DNA from: Rugamonas sp045984285
Lineage (GTDB): Bacteria > Pseudomonadota > Gammaproteobacteria > Burkholderiales > Burkholderiaceae_D
Assembly (NCBI RefSeq): GCF_045984285.3
Contig: NZ_JBJQIK030000010.1
Coordinates: 62,001-126,000, forward strand
Direction: 5' to 3'
Length of the DNA stretch: 64,000 bases
The notes below the pieces were generated by a model, which saw only the letters and a program-made list of their open reading frames with translations, was not told the origin of the DNA and did not search any database. Below are positions 7,193-16,227 of the stretch, piece by piece. The position numbers and the translations under genes were made by a program. Each line of letters opens with the position of its first letter. Position 1 is the stretch's first letter.

Positions 7193-8830
7193 ATGGATTC
7201 GATTGAAATCGTCTTGGCCATGCTGCTGGCGGTCGTCACCAGCGCCTACCTGGTGCGCATGCTGCCCGTTTCGCTGCCGCTGCCGCTGGTGCAGATCGGC
7301 CTGGGCGCGCTCATCGCCGCCTACACGGGCCATGGTGTGGACCTCGATCCCCAGTTCTTCTTCCTGCTGTTTTTGCCGCCCCTGCTCTTTCTCGATGGCT
7401 GGCGCATTCCCAAGAGCGGCCTGCTGCGCGACCGCGTGGTGATTCTCGAACTGGCGCTGGGCCTCGTCATCTTCACCGTGCTGGGTGCGGGCTTCCTGAT
7501 CCACTGGCTGATTCCCGCCATGCCGCTGCCGGTGGCCTTCGCACTGGCGGCCATCGTGTCGCCCACCGATCCGGTAGCCGTATCCTCCATTGCTTCGCGC
7601 GTGCCTATCCCCAAGCGCCTGATGCACATCCTGGAAGGCGAATCGCTGCTGAACGACGCCAGTGGCCTGGTGTGCTTCCGCTTTGCCGTGGCGGCCGCCG
7701 TCACCGGCGCCTTCTCCCTCACTTCGGCCGCCCTCACCTTCCTGTGGCTGGCCGCCGGCGGCATCGCGGCCGGCATCGCGATTACGCTGCTGGTCACATG
7801 GATCCAGCGCTGGCTGTGGCGGCGCTTCGGCGAACCGGCCGGCTCGCCCATCCTCGTCAACCTGCTGATTCCTTTCGGCGCCTACCTCGTGGCGGAACAC
7901 CTGCATGCTTCCGGCATTCTCGCCGCCGTAGCGGCGGGCGTGACCATGAGCTATGTGGAACTGAGCGGCCACGCGCTGGCGGCGACCCGCATCCAGCGTT
8001 CGGCCGTATGGGACACCGTGCAGTTCGCGCTGAACGGCGTGATGTTCGTGCTGCTGGGCGAACAGCTGCCCGATATCCTGCGCGGCGCGCGCCATTCGCT
8101 GGAACAGAGCGGCCACGTGAATCCATGGTGGCTGGTGCTGTATGCGGCGTCGATCAGCCTGGGGCTCATGCTGCTGCGTTTCATCTGGGTCTGGACCACG
8201 CTGCGCATCACCATCTATAAGAAGGGCCAGCGCGGCGAAGAAGTGAAACGGCCGCACTGGCGCCTGCTGCTGGCATCCTCGCTGGCCGGCGTGCGCGGCG
8301 CCATCACGCTGGCGGGCGTGATGACCCTGCCGCTTGCGCTGCCGAACGGCGAGCCCTTCCCCGCACGCGACCTGACCATTTTCCTGGCCAGCACCGTGAT
8401 CCTGATTTCACTGGTGGCAGCCAGCCTCGGCCTGCCCCGCCTGCTGTGCGGCATGCACTTCCCCGAGGAGCCGATCGAGCAGCAGGAAGAAGACCTGGCG
8501 CGGCGCGAAGCGGCAACGGCCGCCATTGCCGCCATTGAAAAGGCGCAGCTGGAGCTGATGCCTTCCTCCGCCGATCCGGAAGTCTACCCGCAGGCAGCGG
8601 CGCGCGTGATTGCGCTGTACCAGCACCGGCTGGACATGGCGGGCGGCGGCGACGATGACGAAGTGGTCCAGTTCCGCAAGCTCGACATGGCGGAGCGCGC
8701 GCTGCGCATGGCCGCGCTGCAGGCCGAACGCACCACCATCTTCCAGATGGCGCGCCATGACGAGATCTCCGACGCCACTTCGCGCAAGCTGGTGCGCGAG
8801 ATCGACCTGGTCGAAGCAAGGCACCGCTGA
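7193..8830 (+). CDS. Na+/H+ antiporter, CPA1 (NhaP) type
   Basis: A 545-residue inner-membrane antiporter with about 12 transmembrane segments in residues 1-420 and a 120-residue hydrophilic C-terminal tail. Seen: the CPA1 ion-site motif SPTDPVAV near residue 123 and the LEGESLLNDASGLV motif near 146, both diagnostic. The tail is helical and acidic, like regulatory tails of bacterial NhaP proteins. Its stop overlaps the start of the histidine kinase gene by one base, so antiporter and two-component system are co-expressed; the kinase may sense ionic or pH conditions (inference). Confidence 0.92.
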   Translation: MDSIEIVLAMLLAVVTSAYLVRMLPVSLPLPLVQIGLGALIAAYTGHGVDLDPQFFFLLFLPPLLFLDGWRIPKSGLLRDRVVILELALGLVIFTVLGAGFLIHWLIPAMPLPVAFALAAIVSPTDPVAVSSIASRVPIPKRLMHILEGESLLNDASGLVCFRFAVAAAVTGAFSLTSAALTFLWLAAGGIAAGIAITLLVTWIQRWLWRRFGEPAGSPILVNLLIPFGAYLVAEHLHASGILAAVAAGVTMSYVELSGHALAATRIQRSAVWDTVQFALNGVMFVLLGEQLPDILRGARHSLEQSGHVNPWWLVLYAASISLGLMLLRFIWVWTTLRITIYKKGQRGEEVKRPHWRLLLASSLAGVRGAITLAGVMTLPLALPNGEPFPARDLTIFLASTVILISLVAASLGLPRLLCGMHFPEEPIEQQEEDLARREAATAAIAAIEKAQLELMPSSADPEVYPQAAARVIALYQHRLDMAGGGDDDEVVQFRKLDMAERALRMAALQAERTTIFQMARHDEISDATSRKLVREIDLVEARHR

Positions 8831-9885
8831 TGCTGCGCACCCGCGTCAGCCGCGTCGTCCTTACCGCCTGGCTCCTGTTCTGGGCACTGATGGTGACGAC
8901 CGCCATCCAGGACTTCCTGCGCAACGATGATGGCCCGCTGTGGCACCCGGTGCTGTGGGAAAGTTCATCGGCGGCGGTGGCCAGCGTTTTCATGCTGATA
9001 CAGCGCCACTACACGCGCCGCTACGATGCGCTGGTGGCGCAGCCCGCAAAATGGTTCCTCATCCAGCTGCGCTGGCTGCCCATGTACTGGATACTCTTCG
9101 TGCCTTTCGCCTTCGGCATCCGGCATGCCGTGTATGCGCTGGCCGGGGACACGTATCCGCACGCGCCCTGGCTGCAGGTCTACATCTATGAAGACGTGAA
9201 GATGACGATCTTTGTCAGCATCTTCGCCGTCATCAACTTCGGCATCCTGTCCTACCAGGCCATGCAGGAAGAGAAGCTGCGCGCCGAGCAGGCATCCGGC
9301 CTGCTGCGCAGCACCCAGTTACAGCAACTCACGCAGCAGATGCAGCCGCACTTCCTGTTCAACGCGCTCAATACAATTTCCTCGCTGATGCATACCGATG
9401 TGGCGCGCGCCGATGCCACGCTGATGCGCCTGGCCGAGCTGCTGCGCGGGACACTGGATGCGGGCCGCCAGCAGCAGGTGCCGCTGTCCACCGAACTGCG
9501 CCTGCTGCGCGCCTATGCGGAGCTGATGGGTGAACGCTTTGCCGGCCGGGTGGACATCAACTGGCAGGTGGACGAGGCGCCGGGCGATTGCCTGGTGCCG
9601 GTGCTGAGCCTCCAGCCGCTGCTGGAGAATGTATTCAAGCACACGGTGGAGCGCCGCCGCGGCGCGGTGAACATCACCGTCAGCGCGCATTGCGAGGGCG
9701 GTCGGCTCAACGTCATCATCGAAGACGACGCAGGCCGGCTGGAGAACACGGCACCGGGCGGCATCGGTCTGCGCAACCTGCGCGAACGGCTGGCCGTGCT
9801 CCATAGCGATGCCGCCGCGTTCACGCTGGAACAGCGCTCACCGGCGGGCGTGCGCGCAAAGCTGGAGCTGCCATGCACCTGCTGA
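8830..9885 (+). CDS. LytS/AlgZ-type sensor histidine kinase
   Basis: A 351-residue membrane kinase. The N-terminal part (about residues 1-145) has four hydrophobic segments and no recognised sensor fold; a short coiled coil leads into the His_kinase domain with phosphoacceptor His174 in QMQPHFLFNALN. The HATPase domain carries LQPLLENVFKH (N-box) and GGIGLRNLRERL (G-box). Such kinases pair with LytTR regulators, and one follows with a 13-base overlap. The signal is unknown. Confidence 0.9.
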   Translation: MLRTRVSRVVLTAWLLFWALMVTTAIQDFLRNDDGPLWHPVLWESSSAAVASVFMLIQRHYTRRYDALVAQPAKWFLIQLRWLPMYWILFVPFAFGIRHAVYALAGDTYPHAPWLQVYIYEDVKMTIFVSIFAVINFGILSYQAMQEEKLRAEQASGLLRSTQLQQLTQQMQPHFLFNALNTISSLMHTDVARADATLMRLAELLRGTLDAGRQQQVPLSTELRLLRAYAELMGERFAGRVDINWQVDEAPGDCLVPVLSLQPLLENVFKHTVERRRGAVNITVSAHCEGGRLNVIIEDDAGRLENTAPGGIGLRNLRERLAVLHSDAAAFTLEQRSPAGVRAKLELPCTC

Positions 9886-10583
9886 TCGTGGACGACGAAA
9901 AACCGGCGCGCGACAAGCTGCGCCGACTGCTGGCGCAGATCCCGGCCATTACCGCCATCGATGAAGCGGCGGACGGCGTGGAGGCGCTGGAACGGATCGC
10001 GGCCCTGAATCCGGACGCAGTCTTCCTCGACATCCAGATGCCCGAAGTCAGCGGCCTTGATGTCGCCGCCTCCCTGCCTTCGCCCGCGCCACTGCTGGTA
10101 TTTGCCACTGCCTACGACGAATACGCGATCCGCGCCTTCGATGCCAACGCCGTCGACTACCTGCTCAAGCCTTACGACGAGGAGCGCCTGCGCCGCGCCG
10201 TGGAGCGCCTCCAGGCCCGCCTCGCCAGCCGCACGCCTGCGCCGCCCACCGGCCTGCCCGCGCGCCAGCTGCTGGTGAACGAGCGCGGCGCCACGCGCAT
10301 CGTGCGCAGCGAAGATATCCTGTGGCTGGAAACGGCCGACAACTATGTGGTGCTGCACACGATGCAGGGCAGCCCCATGCTGCGCCAGACCCTGAGCGCC
10401 CTGCTCGACACCCTGGGCCCGGACTTCATCCGCGTGCACCGGCGCGCCGCCGTACGGCGCGGCGCGGTGGAGCGGGTGGAGGCGGATGCCAAGGGCGACG
10501 GCACGGTACAGCTGTGCGGGGGCGCCGGCGCGCGCCTCAGCCGCCAGTTCCGCGCCGCGCTGATGGCAGCCCTGTCCGGCTGA
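9873..10583 (+). CDS. LytTR-family response regulator
   Basis: A 236-residue cytoplasmic regulator. The receiver domain (residues 1-118) has the acidic pair at 7-8, phosphoacceptor Asp53 in FLDIQMP and the conserved Lys in LLKPYD. The LytTR DNA-binding domain (about 135-232) shows the features EDILWLETADNYVVLHT and DFIRVHRRAAV. It overlaps the cognate kinase gene and has its own GGAG. Targets are unknown; the upstream antiporter operon itself or the downstream acyltransferase are candidates. Confidence 0.93.
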   Translation: MHLLIVDDEKPARDKLRRLLAQIPAITAIDEAADGVEALERIAALNPDAVFLDIQMPEVSGLDVAASLPSPAPLLVFATAYDEYAIRAFDANAVDYLLKPYDEERLRRAVERLQARLASRTPAPPTGLPARQLLVNERGATRIVRSEDILWLETADNYVVLHTMQGSPMLRQTLSALLDTLGPDFIRVHRRAAVRRGAVERVEADAKGDGTVQLCGGAGARLSRQFRAALMAALSG

Positions 10584-10671
10584 CCACGGCGGCACCCCGG
10601 CTCGCCCCATTTCGCTGGCCGCCGCCCGCCCGCGGCCTTAGGCTTGGCAGCATCATAAAAAGGGGAATTCC

Positions 10672-11853
10672 ATGAACCAAAGCAGCCAACGCCTGTATTT
10701 TCTCGACTGGATCCGCATCTGCGCCTTCTTCCTGCTGATCCTCTACCACACCGGCATGTACTACGTGACCTGGGACTGGCATGTGAAGAGTCCCTTTGCC
10801 AGCGACGCCATCGAGCCGCTGATGATGCTGTCCTCGCCGTGGCGTCTCAGCCTGCTGTTCCTGGTGGGCGGCGTGGCCTCGGCCTTCCTGATGAAGAAAC
10901 TGGCCGGCGGCGCCTTCCTGCGCGAGCGCAGCAAGCGCCTGCTGCTGCCGCTGCTGTTCGGCATGGCCTTCATCGTGCCGCCCCAGCCCTACTACGAAGT
11001 GGTGGAAAAGCTGAACTATGCGGGCAGCTATGGCGATTTCATGGGCCTCTACTTCAAGGCCTACCATGGCTTCTGCAAGGACGGCAAATGCCTGGACCTG
11101 CCGACCTGGAACCACCTGTGGTTCGTGGCCTACCTGTGGGTCTATACCATGGTGCTGGGGTTCATCGCGGCCGTGTTCGGCGCCCAGCGCCTGGCGCGCG
11201 CCTCGGAATGGCTGGACCGCCGGCTGCGCGGCTGGAAGATGATCGTGCTGCCGGTGCTGTTCCTGGCCGCCGTCCGCATCACACTGAAGGACGTGTCGTC
11301 CAATAACGGCGGCCTGGTACACGACTGGTTCAACCACCTCAGCTACTTCAGCATCTTCCTGTGCGGCGTGCTGATGGCGTCCCGCCAGCGCTTCTGGGAA
11401 GAGGCGGAAGCGCGCCGCTTCGCCACGCTGGGCATTGCGCTCAGCTGCTGGGCCACCATCGTGATCGTCAACTCCACGCCTGGCATTCCGGATGCATGGT
11501 TCCCCCTCTTCCGCACGGTGTATGTCAGCTGCCAGTGGTGCGCCATCCTCGCCGTCTGCGGCTTCGGCCGCCGCCACCTGAATTTCGACAGCGCCAAGCG
11601 CCGCTACCTGACGCAGGCCGTGTTCCCCGTCTACATCGCGCACCAGACGCTGATCGTGGTCATTGCGCACAACATCAAGCCGGCAGGCCTGGCGCCGGCA
11701 GTCGAAGGTTTAATCCTGGTGGTGCTGACGCTGACTCTGAGCTTCGGCATCTTCGAGGCGGTGCGCCGGGTACCGCTGCTGCGTCCCTTCTTCGGCCTCG
11801 GCAAGGAAAGCGCGGCACAGGCGGCGCCTGCACCGTTGCAGAATGCCGCCTAG
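10672..11853 (+). CDS. Acyltransferase-3 family membrane protein (OpgC-like)
   Basis: A 393-residue integral membrane protein with about ten hydrophobic segments, matching the acyltransferase_3 family that acylates sugars, glucans or surface polymers. The family start is visible: RLYFLDWIRICAFFLLILYHT, with the conserved Asp/Arg and the catalytic-type His in YHT. AAGGGG lies seven bases before the ATG. It is preceded by an 88-bp gap after the response regulator gene and overlaps the convergent diguanylate cyclase gene by four bases. The acyl acceptor cannot be inferred. Confidence 0.87.
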   Translation: MNQSSQRLYFLDWIRICAFFLLILYHTGMYYVTWDWHVKSPFASDAIEPLMMLSSPWRLSLLFLVGGVASAFLMKKLAGGAFLRERSKRLLLPLLFGMAFIVPPQPYYEVVEKLNYAGSYGDFMGLYFKAYHGFCKDGKCLDLPTWNHLWFVAYLWVYTMVLGFIAAVFGAQRLARASEWLDRRLRGWKMIVLPVLFLAAVRITLKDVSSNNGGLVHDWFNHLSYFSIFLCGVLMASRQRFWEEAEARRFATLGIALSCWATIVIVNSTPGIPDAWFPLFRTVYVSCQWCAILAVCGFGRRHLNFDSAKRRYLTQAVFPVYIAHQTLIVVIAHNIKPAGLAPAVEGLILVVLTLTLSFGIFEAVRRVPLLRPFFGLGKESAAQAAPAPLQNAA

Positions 11854-12779
11854 TTGAGCACCTTGCGGCTGCGCTTGGCGCGGTACATCTCGGCGTCGGC
11901 CATGGCAAAGGCCTCTTCGAGATCGTAGCCCGCCTTGCGCATCGCCATGCCGAGCGAGGCCCGCACATCATGGGCAACCAGGGTTTCCTGAACGCGCAGC
12001 AGCAGGGCCTGGGCGTCGAAATAATCGCATTCCACCATCAGCATTGCGAATTCGTCGCCGCCGAGGCGCGCCACCACGTCGGAGGCGCGGGTAACAGCCT
12101 GCAGCGCCTTGCCGGCCCGCAGCAGCAGCGCGTCGCCGGCGGCGTGGCCTTGCGTATCGTTGATGAATTTCAGGTCGTCCAGGTCGATCGACACCATGCA
12201 AGCCGAATGGCCGTAGCGCCGGCAGCGCTCTTCCTCGCGTTGCAGCAGCATGTCCCAGCCGCGGCGGTTATACAGGCCGGTAAGGCTGTCGCGGGTGGCG
12301 TCCAGCTCGGCGCGTTCGGCACGGCGCACGGCGTCGGCCGCATTCAGTTCCGTATTCAGCAGGCTGCTGAGCAGTTCGGCCAGCAGCGTCACCATCTCCA
12401 GGTTTTCGCGGATATCGCCGGATTGCGGCTTGGGGTCGATGCCGCACAGGGTGCCGAACAGGGAGCCGTCGGTGCGGCGCAGCGGAATGCCGACATAGGC
12501 GCCGATGCCCACTTTTTCCCTGATCGGCGCGCCGGCATACGCGGCAACGGCATTCACATCGGGCGCAATATTCGGCCCCTGCCCCAGCACCATGCGCGAG
12601 CACATGGAATCGGACCAGCGGAATACCTGGCCGGCATGCACGCCATAGCCTGCATCGTCGGCAAACAGCACGATCCAGTTCTCGCCTTCGGTGCGTGTCA
12701 CCATCCAGAGTTTGAAGCCCAGACGGTGCCGCAGGAAAGCCATGGTGGCCTGTGACGCGGCGGCGAAATCATTGATCAT
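11850..12779 (-). CDS. GAF-domain diguanylate cyclase
   Basis: A 309-residue cytoplasmic protein: GAF sensor domain (about residues 10-145) then a GGDEF domain (about 155-309). The active site GGDEF is intact at 240-244, preceded by the inhibitory I-site RASD at 231-234 with the canonical five-residue spacing, so it should make c-di-GMP from two GTP with product inhibition. GAG-G lies before the ATG at 12779. It sits 68 bp after the penicillin-acylase gene in the same direction and may be co-transcribed with it. The GAF ligand is unknown. Confidence 0.92.
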   Translation of the reverse strand: MINDFAAASQATMAFLRHRLGFKLWMVTRTEGENWIVLFADDAGYGVHAGQVFRWSDSMCSRMVLGQGPNIAPDVNAVAAYAGAPIREKVGIGAYVGIPLRRTDGSLFGTLCGIDPKPQSGDIRENLEMVTLLAELLSSLLNTELNAADAVRRAERAELDATRDSLTGLYNRRGWDMLLQREEERCRRYGHSACMVSIDLDDLKFINDTQGHAAGDALLLRAGKALQAVTRASDVVARLGGDEFAMLMVECDYFDAQALLLRVQETLVAHDVRASLGMAMRKAGYDLEEAFAMADAEMYRAKRSRKVLN

Positions 12780-12847
12780 GCTTGCCTCATCAGTTCAGTT
12801 CAGGGTGCGTGCGCTGAGTTCACATTATGCACCCAAAGCGGGCCTGT

Positions 12848-15229
12848 TCAGTTGGAAAAAACCAGCGTGTGCTGCGCTGGTCCCGGCAGCAGCGGCAAAG
12901 GCGTGCCGCGCACCCATTCGGCATGGCCGGCCAGGAAATAAGGGGAAAGCGGATGGCCGCTCTGGCCGCCCGGCATATTGAACAGGCCCTGCTCCTCATG
13001 CCCCGGCGCCACGGCCAGGCGCTCGGACTGGCCGAAAGCGCGGCCCGCCACGCGCGGCATATGCGAATCGCCCGCCAGCTGGTCCGGCGGAGCGCTCAGC
13101 CATTGGCGCAGGGCCGGTACGGCCGCCGCAATCGGATGCGCGATGGCAGCCGTGTTGCGCTCGCCCCAGGTGGCGGCGGCCAGCGCCTTGCCGCCCGGCG
13201 CCAGGTCGCTGATGGTCTGGTCGATGGCAGCCAGCTGCAGTTCCTGCCAGCTGGCGTATTGCGAAGGCAGCCAGCCGGCAGGCTGTTCGTCCAGCAGGCG
13301 TTCAATCACCGGCTGCCAGCGCGGATTCGCCGCGGCCACCGTGGCGCCGGCTGCCTGCTTGCCCATTTCCGCATTGGCTGAAGCAAACAGCAGTTCATGG
13401 ACGGACCACATGAAGCCGCGCGTAAAGCGGTAAGCCGCGGAATCCACGCCGGCATGGCCGTTCCACTGCTCGCGCAGCAGCTTCGCGGCTTCGGCGCGCT
13501 GCGGCTTGCCTTGCAGCGCCTGCGCATCCAGCGCTTTCAGGGCACGTTCGCGCCAGCCTGCGAGGAAGATGGCGCGGTCGTCCAGCATCACGCCGAACAC
13601 GCCTTTCTCATCCGTTTTGGGGCCGAGCGCCGCCAGCGCGTCGCGCGCCTGGCGCGTGCGCGCACCCACATCGTAGCCGCCGTCGCCCAGCAGCGCCGCG
13701 CCGCTGCCGGCGAGCTGGCGGCTGTTGGCCGTATTGAGCTGGCCGCCGGGCGGGTTGCGCAGCAGCGGCGCGTGCGCGGGCGGCATCGTGCCCTGCCAGC
13801 CCTCAGCCGCGTCCTGCAAGGGGAAAGTGGATGCGGCGCCGGGCCGCGCGCGCTGCGGCAGCGGGCCCGCAATGGTCCAGCCGATATTGCCGCTGCTGTC
13901 GCCCGCCACGAAATTCTGCGCCGGGATGCCCGCACGCTGCACCACCGCCAGCAGCTCATCCAGGGTATTGGCCGTTTCGGTGGCGCGCAGGTTCAGGTTG
14001 AGCAGCGCGGGCTCGTGGGCGATCCAGTGCACGGCGAAGCGCCCCGCCGGCGTATCGCGCACCGGTCCCAGCGAGGTTTCGCTCACCTGCAGCGTTTCCG
14101 CCGCCGCGCCCTTCACCAGGATGGTTTCGCTATGGACGGCCGGCTTTTCCCATTTGCCGAACAGCCCCACCTCGCCCGGCCTGGCAGGATCGGTGGCGAT
14201 CGGCACCAGGTCCAGGTAGTCGCCGTAGCTGTTGGTGGAACCCCAGGCCACATGGCCGTTGCTGCCGACGACGACCACCGGTGCGCCCGGCAGCATCACG
14301 CCGGCGATGCGGCGCATTCCGCCTGCGGCATCCGGCCATTGCAGCACCGCGCGGTACCAGGTGTTGGGCAGCTTGATGCCGAGATGCATATCGTTCGACA
14401 CGATGGCGGCGCCGGAGCCGGTCCGGCTGCCCGCCAGCGCGGCGTTGTTACTGCCGACCGCACTGGCGAATTCACTGGCCGCCATGATCGAGGCATCGCG
14501 CACGGCCGGCTGGCCGAACCAGTCCGGCGCGGAAGCGGGCAACGGCGCACCGGCCTGCGCAATGGCTTCCGCATCGAGCGGGGCATCCCAGCGCGAGGAG
14601 TCGGGCAGCAGGAAGGCCAGCTGCTCCGGCGTGCTGTGCTCGCGCAGCCAGCCGCGCGCCAGCTCGCGGCCTTCCATATTGCCCTGCAGGTCGATATACA
14701 TGGCCCAGACCACCAGCAGGGAATCGTCCGGTGCCCAGGGGCGTGGCGCCATGCCCACCAGTGCATATTCAAAAGGCCGCGCGCCCAGCGCTCGCACGCC
14801 GTCGTTTACCCCGGCCACATACCGTTCCAGCAGCGCGCGGTCGGCGGCATTCATCTGCGCCAGCGCCTGGGCGGCACGGGCGCGGAACCGGTGAAGGCGG
14901 CGCGCGCGGTCCAGCGGCAGCGCCTTGGGTCCGAACAGTTCGGCCAGTTCACCCGCCGCCACGCGGCGCAGCAGGTCCATCTGGAAGAAGCGGTCCTGGG
15001 CGTGGATGAAGCCCGTGGCATAGGCCACGTCGAGCCGGTTTTCGCCCGCAATAGTGGGCACGCCCATCGCGTCGCGCGTGACTGTTACCTTGCCCGCCAG
15101 TCCGGGCGCACTCACTTTGCCATCCAGCTGGGGAAGGCTGCCGCGCAGGAAGAACCACACTGCCAGGCACGCGAGCAAAACCAGCGCCAGCGCGCCCAGT
15201 GCAAGCCGTTTCATCCAGCGCATCCGCAT
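12848..15229 (-). CDS. Penicillin acylase family Ntn-hydrolase (periplasmic)
   Basis: A 793-residue precursor of the penicillin/acyl-homoserine-lactone acylase family. An N-terminal hydrophobic segment (about residues 8-28) exports or anchors it. Autocatalytic cleavage is expected before the nucleophile Ser260 in AVGSNNAAL, producing alpha (to 259) and beta chains; GSTNSYGDYLDL and VSNDMHLG are typical beta-chain motifs. The family cleaves amide-linked acyl chains from beta-lactams or AHL signals; the substrate is not predictable from the motifs. Two in-frame ATGs (15229, 15223) follow a G-rich ribosome site. It is divergent from the GAF-protein gene. Confidence 0.9.
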   Translation of the reverse strand: MRMRWMKRLALGALALVLLACLAVWFFLRGSLPQLDGKVSAPGLAGKVTVTRDAMGVPTIAGENRLDVAYATGFIHAQDRFFQMDLLRRVAAGELAELFGPKALPLDRARRLHRFRARAAQALAQMNAADRALLERYVAGVNDGVRALGARPFEYALVGMAPRPWAPDDSLLVVWAMYIDLQGNMEGRELARGWLREHSTPEQLAFLLPDSSRWDAPLDAEAIAQAGAPLPASAPDWFGQPAVRDASIMAASEFASAVGSNNAALAGSRTGSGAAIVSNDMHLGIKLPNTWYRAVLQWPDAAGGMRRIAGVMLPGAPVVVVGSNGHVAWGSTNSYGDYLDLVPIATDPARPGEVGLFGKWEKPAVHSETILVKGAAAETLQVSETSLGPVRDTPAGRFAVHWIAHEPALLNLNLRATETANTLDELLAVVQRAGIPAQNFVAGDSSGNIGWTIAGPLPQRARPGAASTFPLQDAAEGWQGTMPPAHAPLLRNPPGGQLNTANSRQLAGSGAALLGDGGYDVGARTRQARDALAALGPKTDEKGVFGVMLDDRAIFLAGWRERALKALDAQALQGKPQRAEAAKLLREQWNGHAGVDSAAYRFTRGFMWSVHELLFASANAEMGKQAAGATVAAANPRWQPVIERLLDEQPAGWLPSQYASWQELQLAAIDQTISDLAPGGKALAAATWGERNTAAIAHPIAAAVPALRQWLSAPPDQLAGDSHMPRVAGRAFGQSERLAVAPGHEEQGLFNMPGGQSGHPLSPYFLAGHAEWVRGTPLPLLPGPAQHTLVFSN

Positions 15230-15311
15230 CTCCCCCCCTAGTGATCAGCCGAGACGCAATCTTGCCAGAACTTTAAGCGGAACGGCAGCAAAATAATGAT
15301 AGAGTTAAGCC

Positions 15312-15815
15312 ATGATTCCAGCACCCACGCCTCCCAATGAAGCTGAGCGCATCGCCGCGCTTTATTCCCTGCTGATTCTCGACACGCCGCCCGAGCAGCG
15401 CTTCGATAGCATCGTGGAATTCGCGTCACGCGAATTCGATGCGCCAATCGCCCTGATCTCGCTGCTCGATCATGAACGGCAATGGTTCAAGTCGGCCGTA
15501 GGCCTGGGCTCCGTGTGCGAAACCTCGCGCGATGTCTCCTTCTGCGGCCATGCCATCATGCGCGGCGACATCATGGTGGTGCCCGATGCGCTGCAGGATG
15601 CGCGCTTTGCCGACAATCCATTGGTGACAGGTTCGCCGGGTATCCGTTTTTATGCCGGCGCGCCGCTGCTGCTGCCGAATGGCTATGCACTGGGGACGCT
15701 GTGCGTTATCGATACGCAGCCGCGCGATTTCGACGCGACGGACATGGCCATCCTGTCCACACTGCGCCAGCTGGTGGTGCAGCAATTGACCGGCACGGAG
15801 GCGGCCGGTGAATAA
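15312..15815 (+). CDS. Stand-alone GAF-domain protein
   Basis: A 167-residue soluble protein that is essentially one GAF domain (about residues 22-160), opening with the common linker NEAERIAALYSLLILDTPPEQRFD found before GAF domains in sensor kinases and cyclases. Motifs HERQWFKSAVG, SFCGHAI and LGTLCVID are typical. There is no output domain. It overlaps the following receiver-like gene by eight bases, so the two products may act together in signalling. The ligand is unknown. Confidence 0.87.
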   Translation: MIPAPTPPNEAERIAALYSLLILDTPPEQRFDSIVEFASREFDAPIALISLLDHERQWFKSAVGLGSVCETSRDVSFCGHAIMRGDIMVVPDALQDARFADNPLVTGSPGIRFYAGAPLLLPNGYALGTLCVIDTQPRDFDATDMAILSTLRQLVVQQLTGTEAAGE

Positions 15816-16227
15816 CAAGCCCACGCCAAAGGCCCCACCGATACCACCGCGCCCGATGCTGCTGATGGAGCCGGAAGATATGCTGCGCCGTACCGTGTCG
15901 CTGACCGCGCGCTCGCTCGGCATGGCGGAAATCCACGAAGCGGCCAGTCCCGCACTGGCGCGCCAGATGCTGAAGGAACAGCGTTTCCAGGGCCTGGTGC
16001 TGGCCATCGACTGCGGCGGCATCCACGATTTCAGCCTGCTGGACCAGGTCAGGCAAGGCAAGACCGCCAGCGCGCCGGCGATTCCCATCGCGGTGCTGGC
16101 CGAGCGCTGCGATGTGGCGCTGATCGCGGCCCTGCGCGAGCGCGATGTGAGCCGCATCATCCTGAAGCCCTTCCGCGCCCGCGTGGTGCTCGACACATTC
16201 GCCGCCCTGCGCGCGGCCGTGGCTTAA
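15808..16227 (+). CDS. Atypical receiver (CheY-like) domain protein
   Basis: A 139-residue protein with a GTG start after GGAGG. The fold resembles a response-regulator receiver: LLMEPEDML at the acidic-pocket position, a candidate phosphoacceptor Asp in LVLAIDCGG, and the conserved Lys in IILKPF. The acidic pair is replaced by E-P-E-D and the loop after the Asp is unusual, so phosphorylation is uncertain. It is translated with the upstream GAF protein and overlaps the convergent flavin-fold gene by four bases. Confidence 0.65.
   Translation: MNNKPTPKAPPIPPRPMLLMEPEDMLRRTVSLTARSLGMAEIHEAASPALARQMLKEQRFQGLVLAIDCGGIHDFSLLDQVRQGKTASAPAIPIAVLAERCDVALIAALRERDVSRIILKPFRARVVLDTFAALRAAVA

Noticed and set aside
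13397..15241. A 614-codon plus-strand frame over the penicillin-acylase gene
   Set aside because: Shadow of a real gene; no recognisable motifs and biased residue use.
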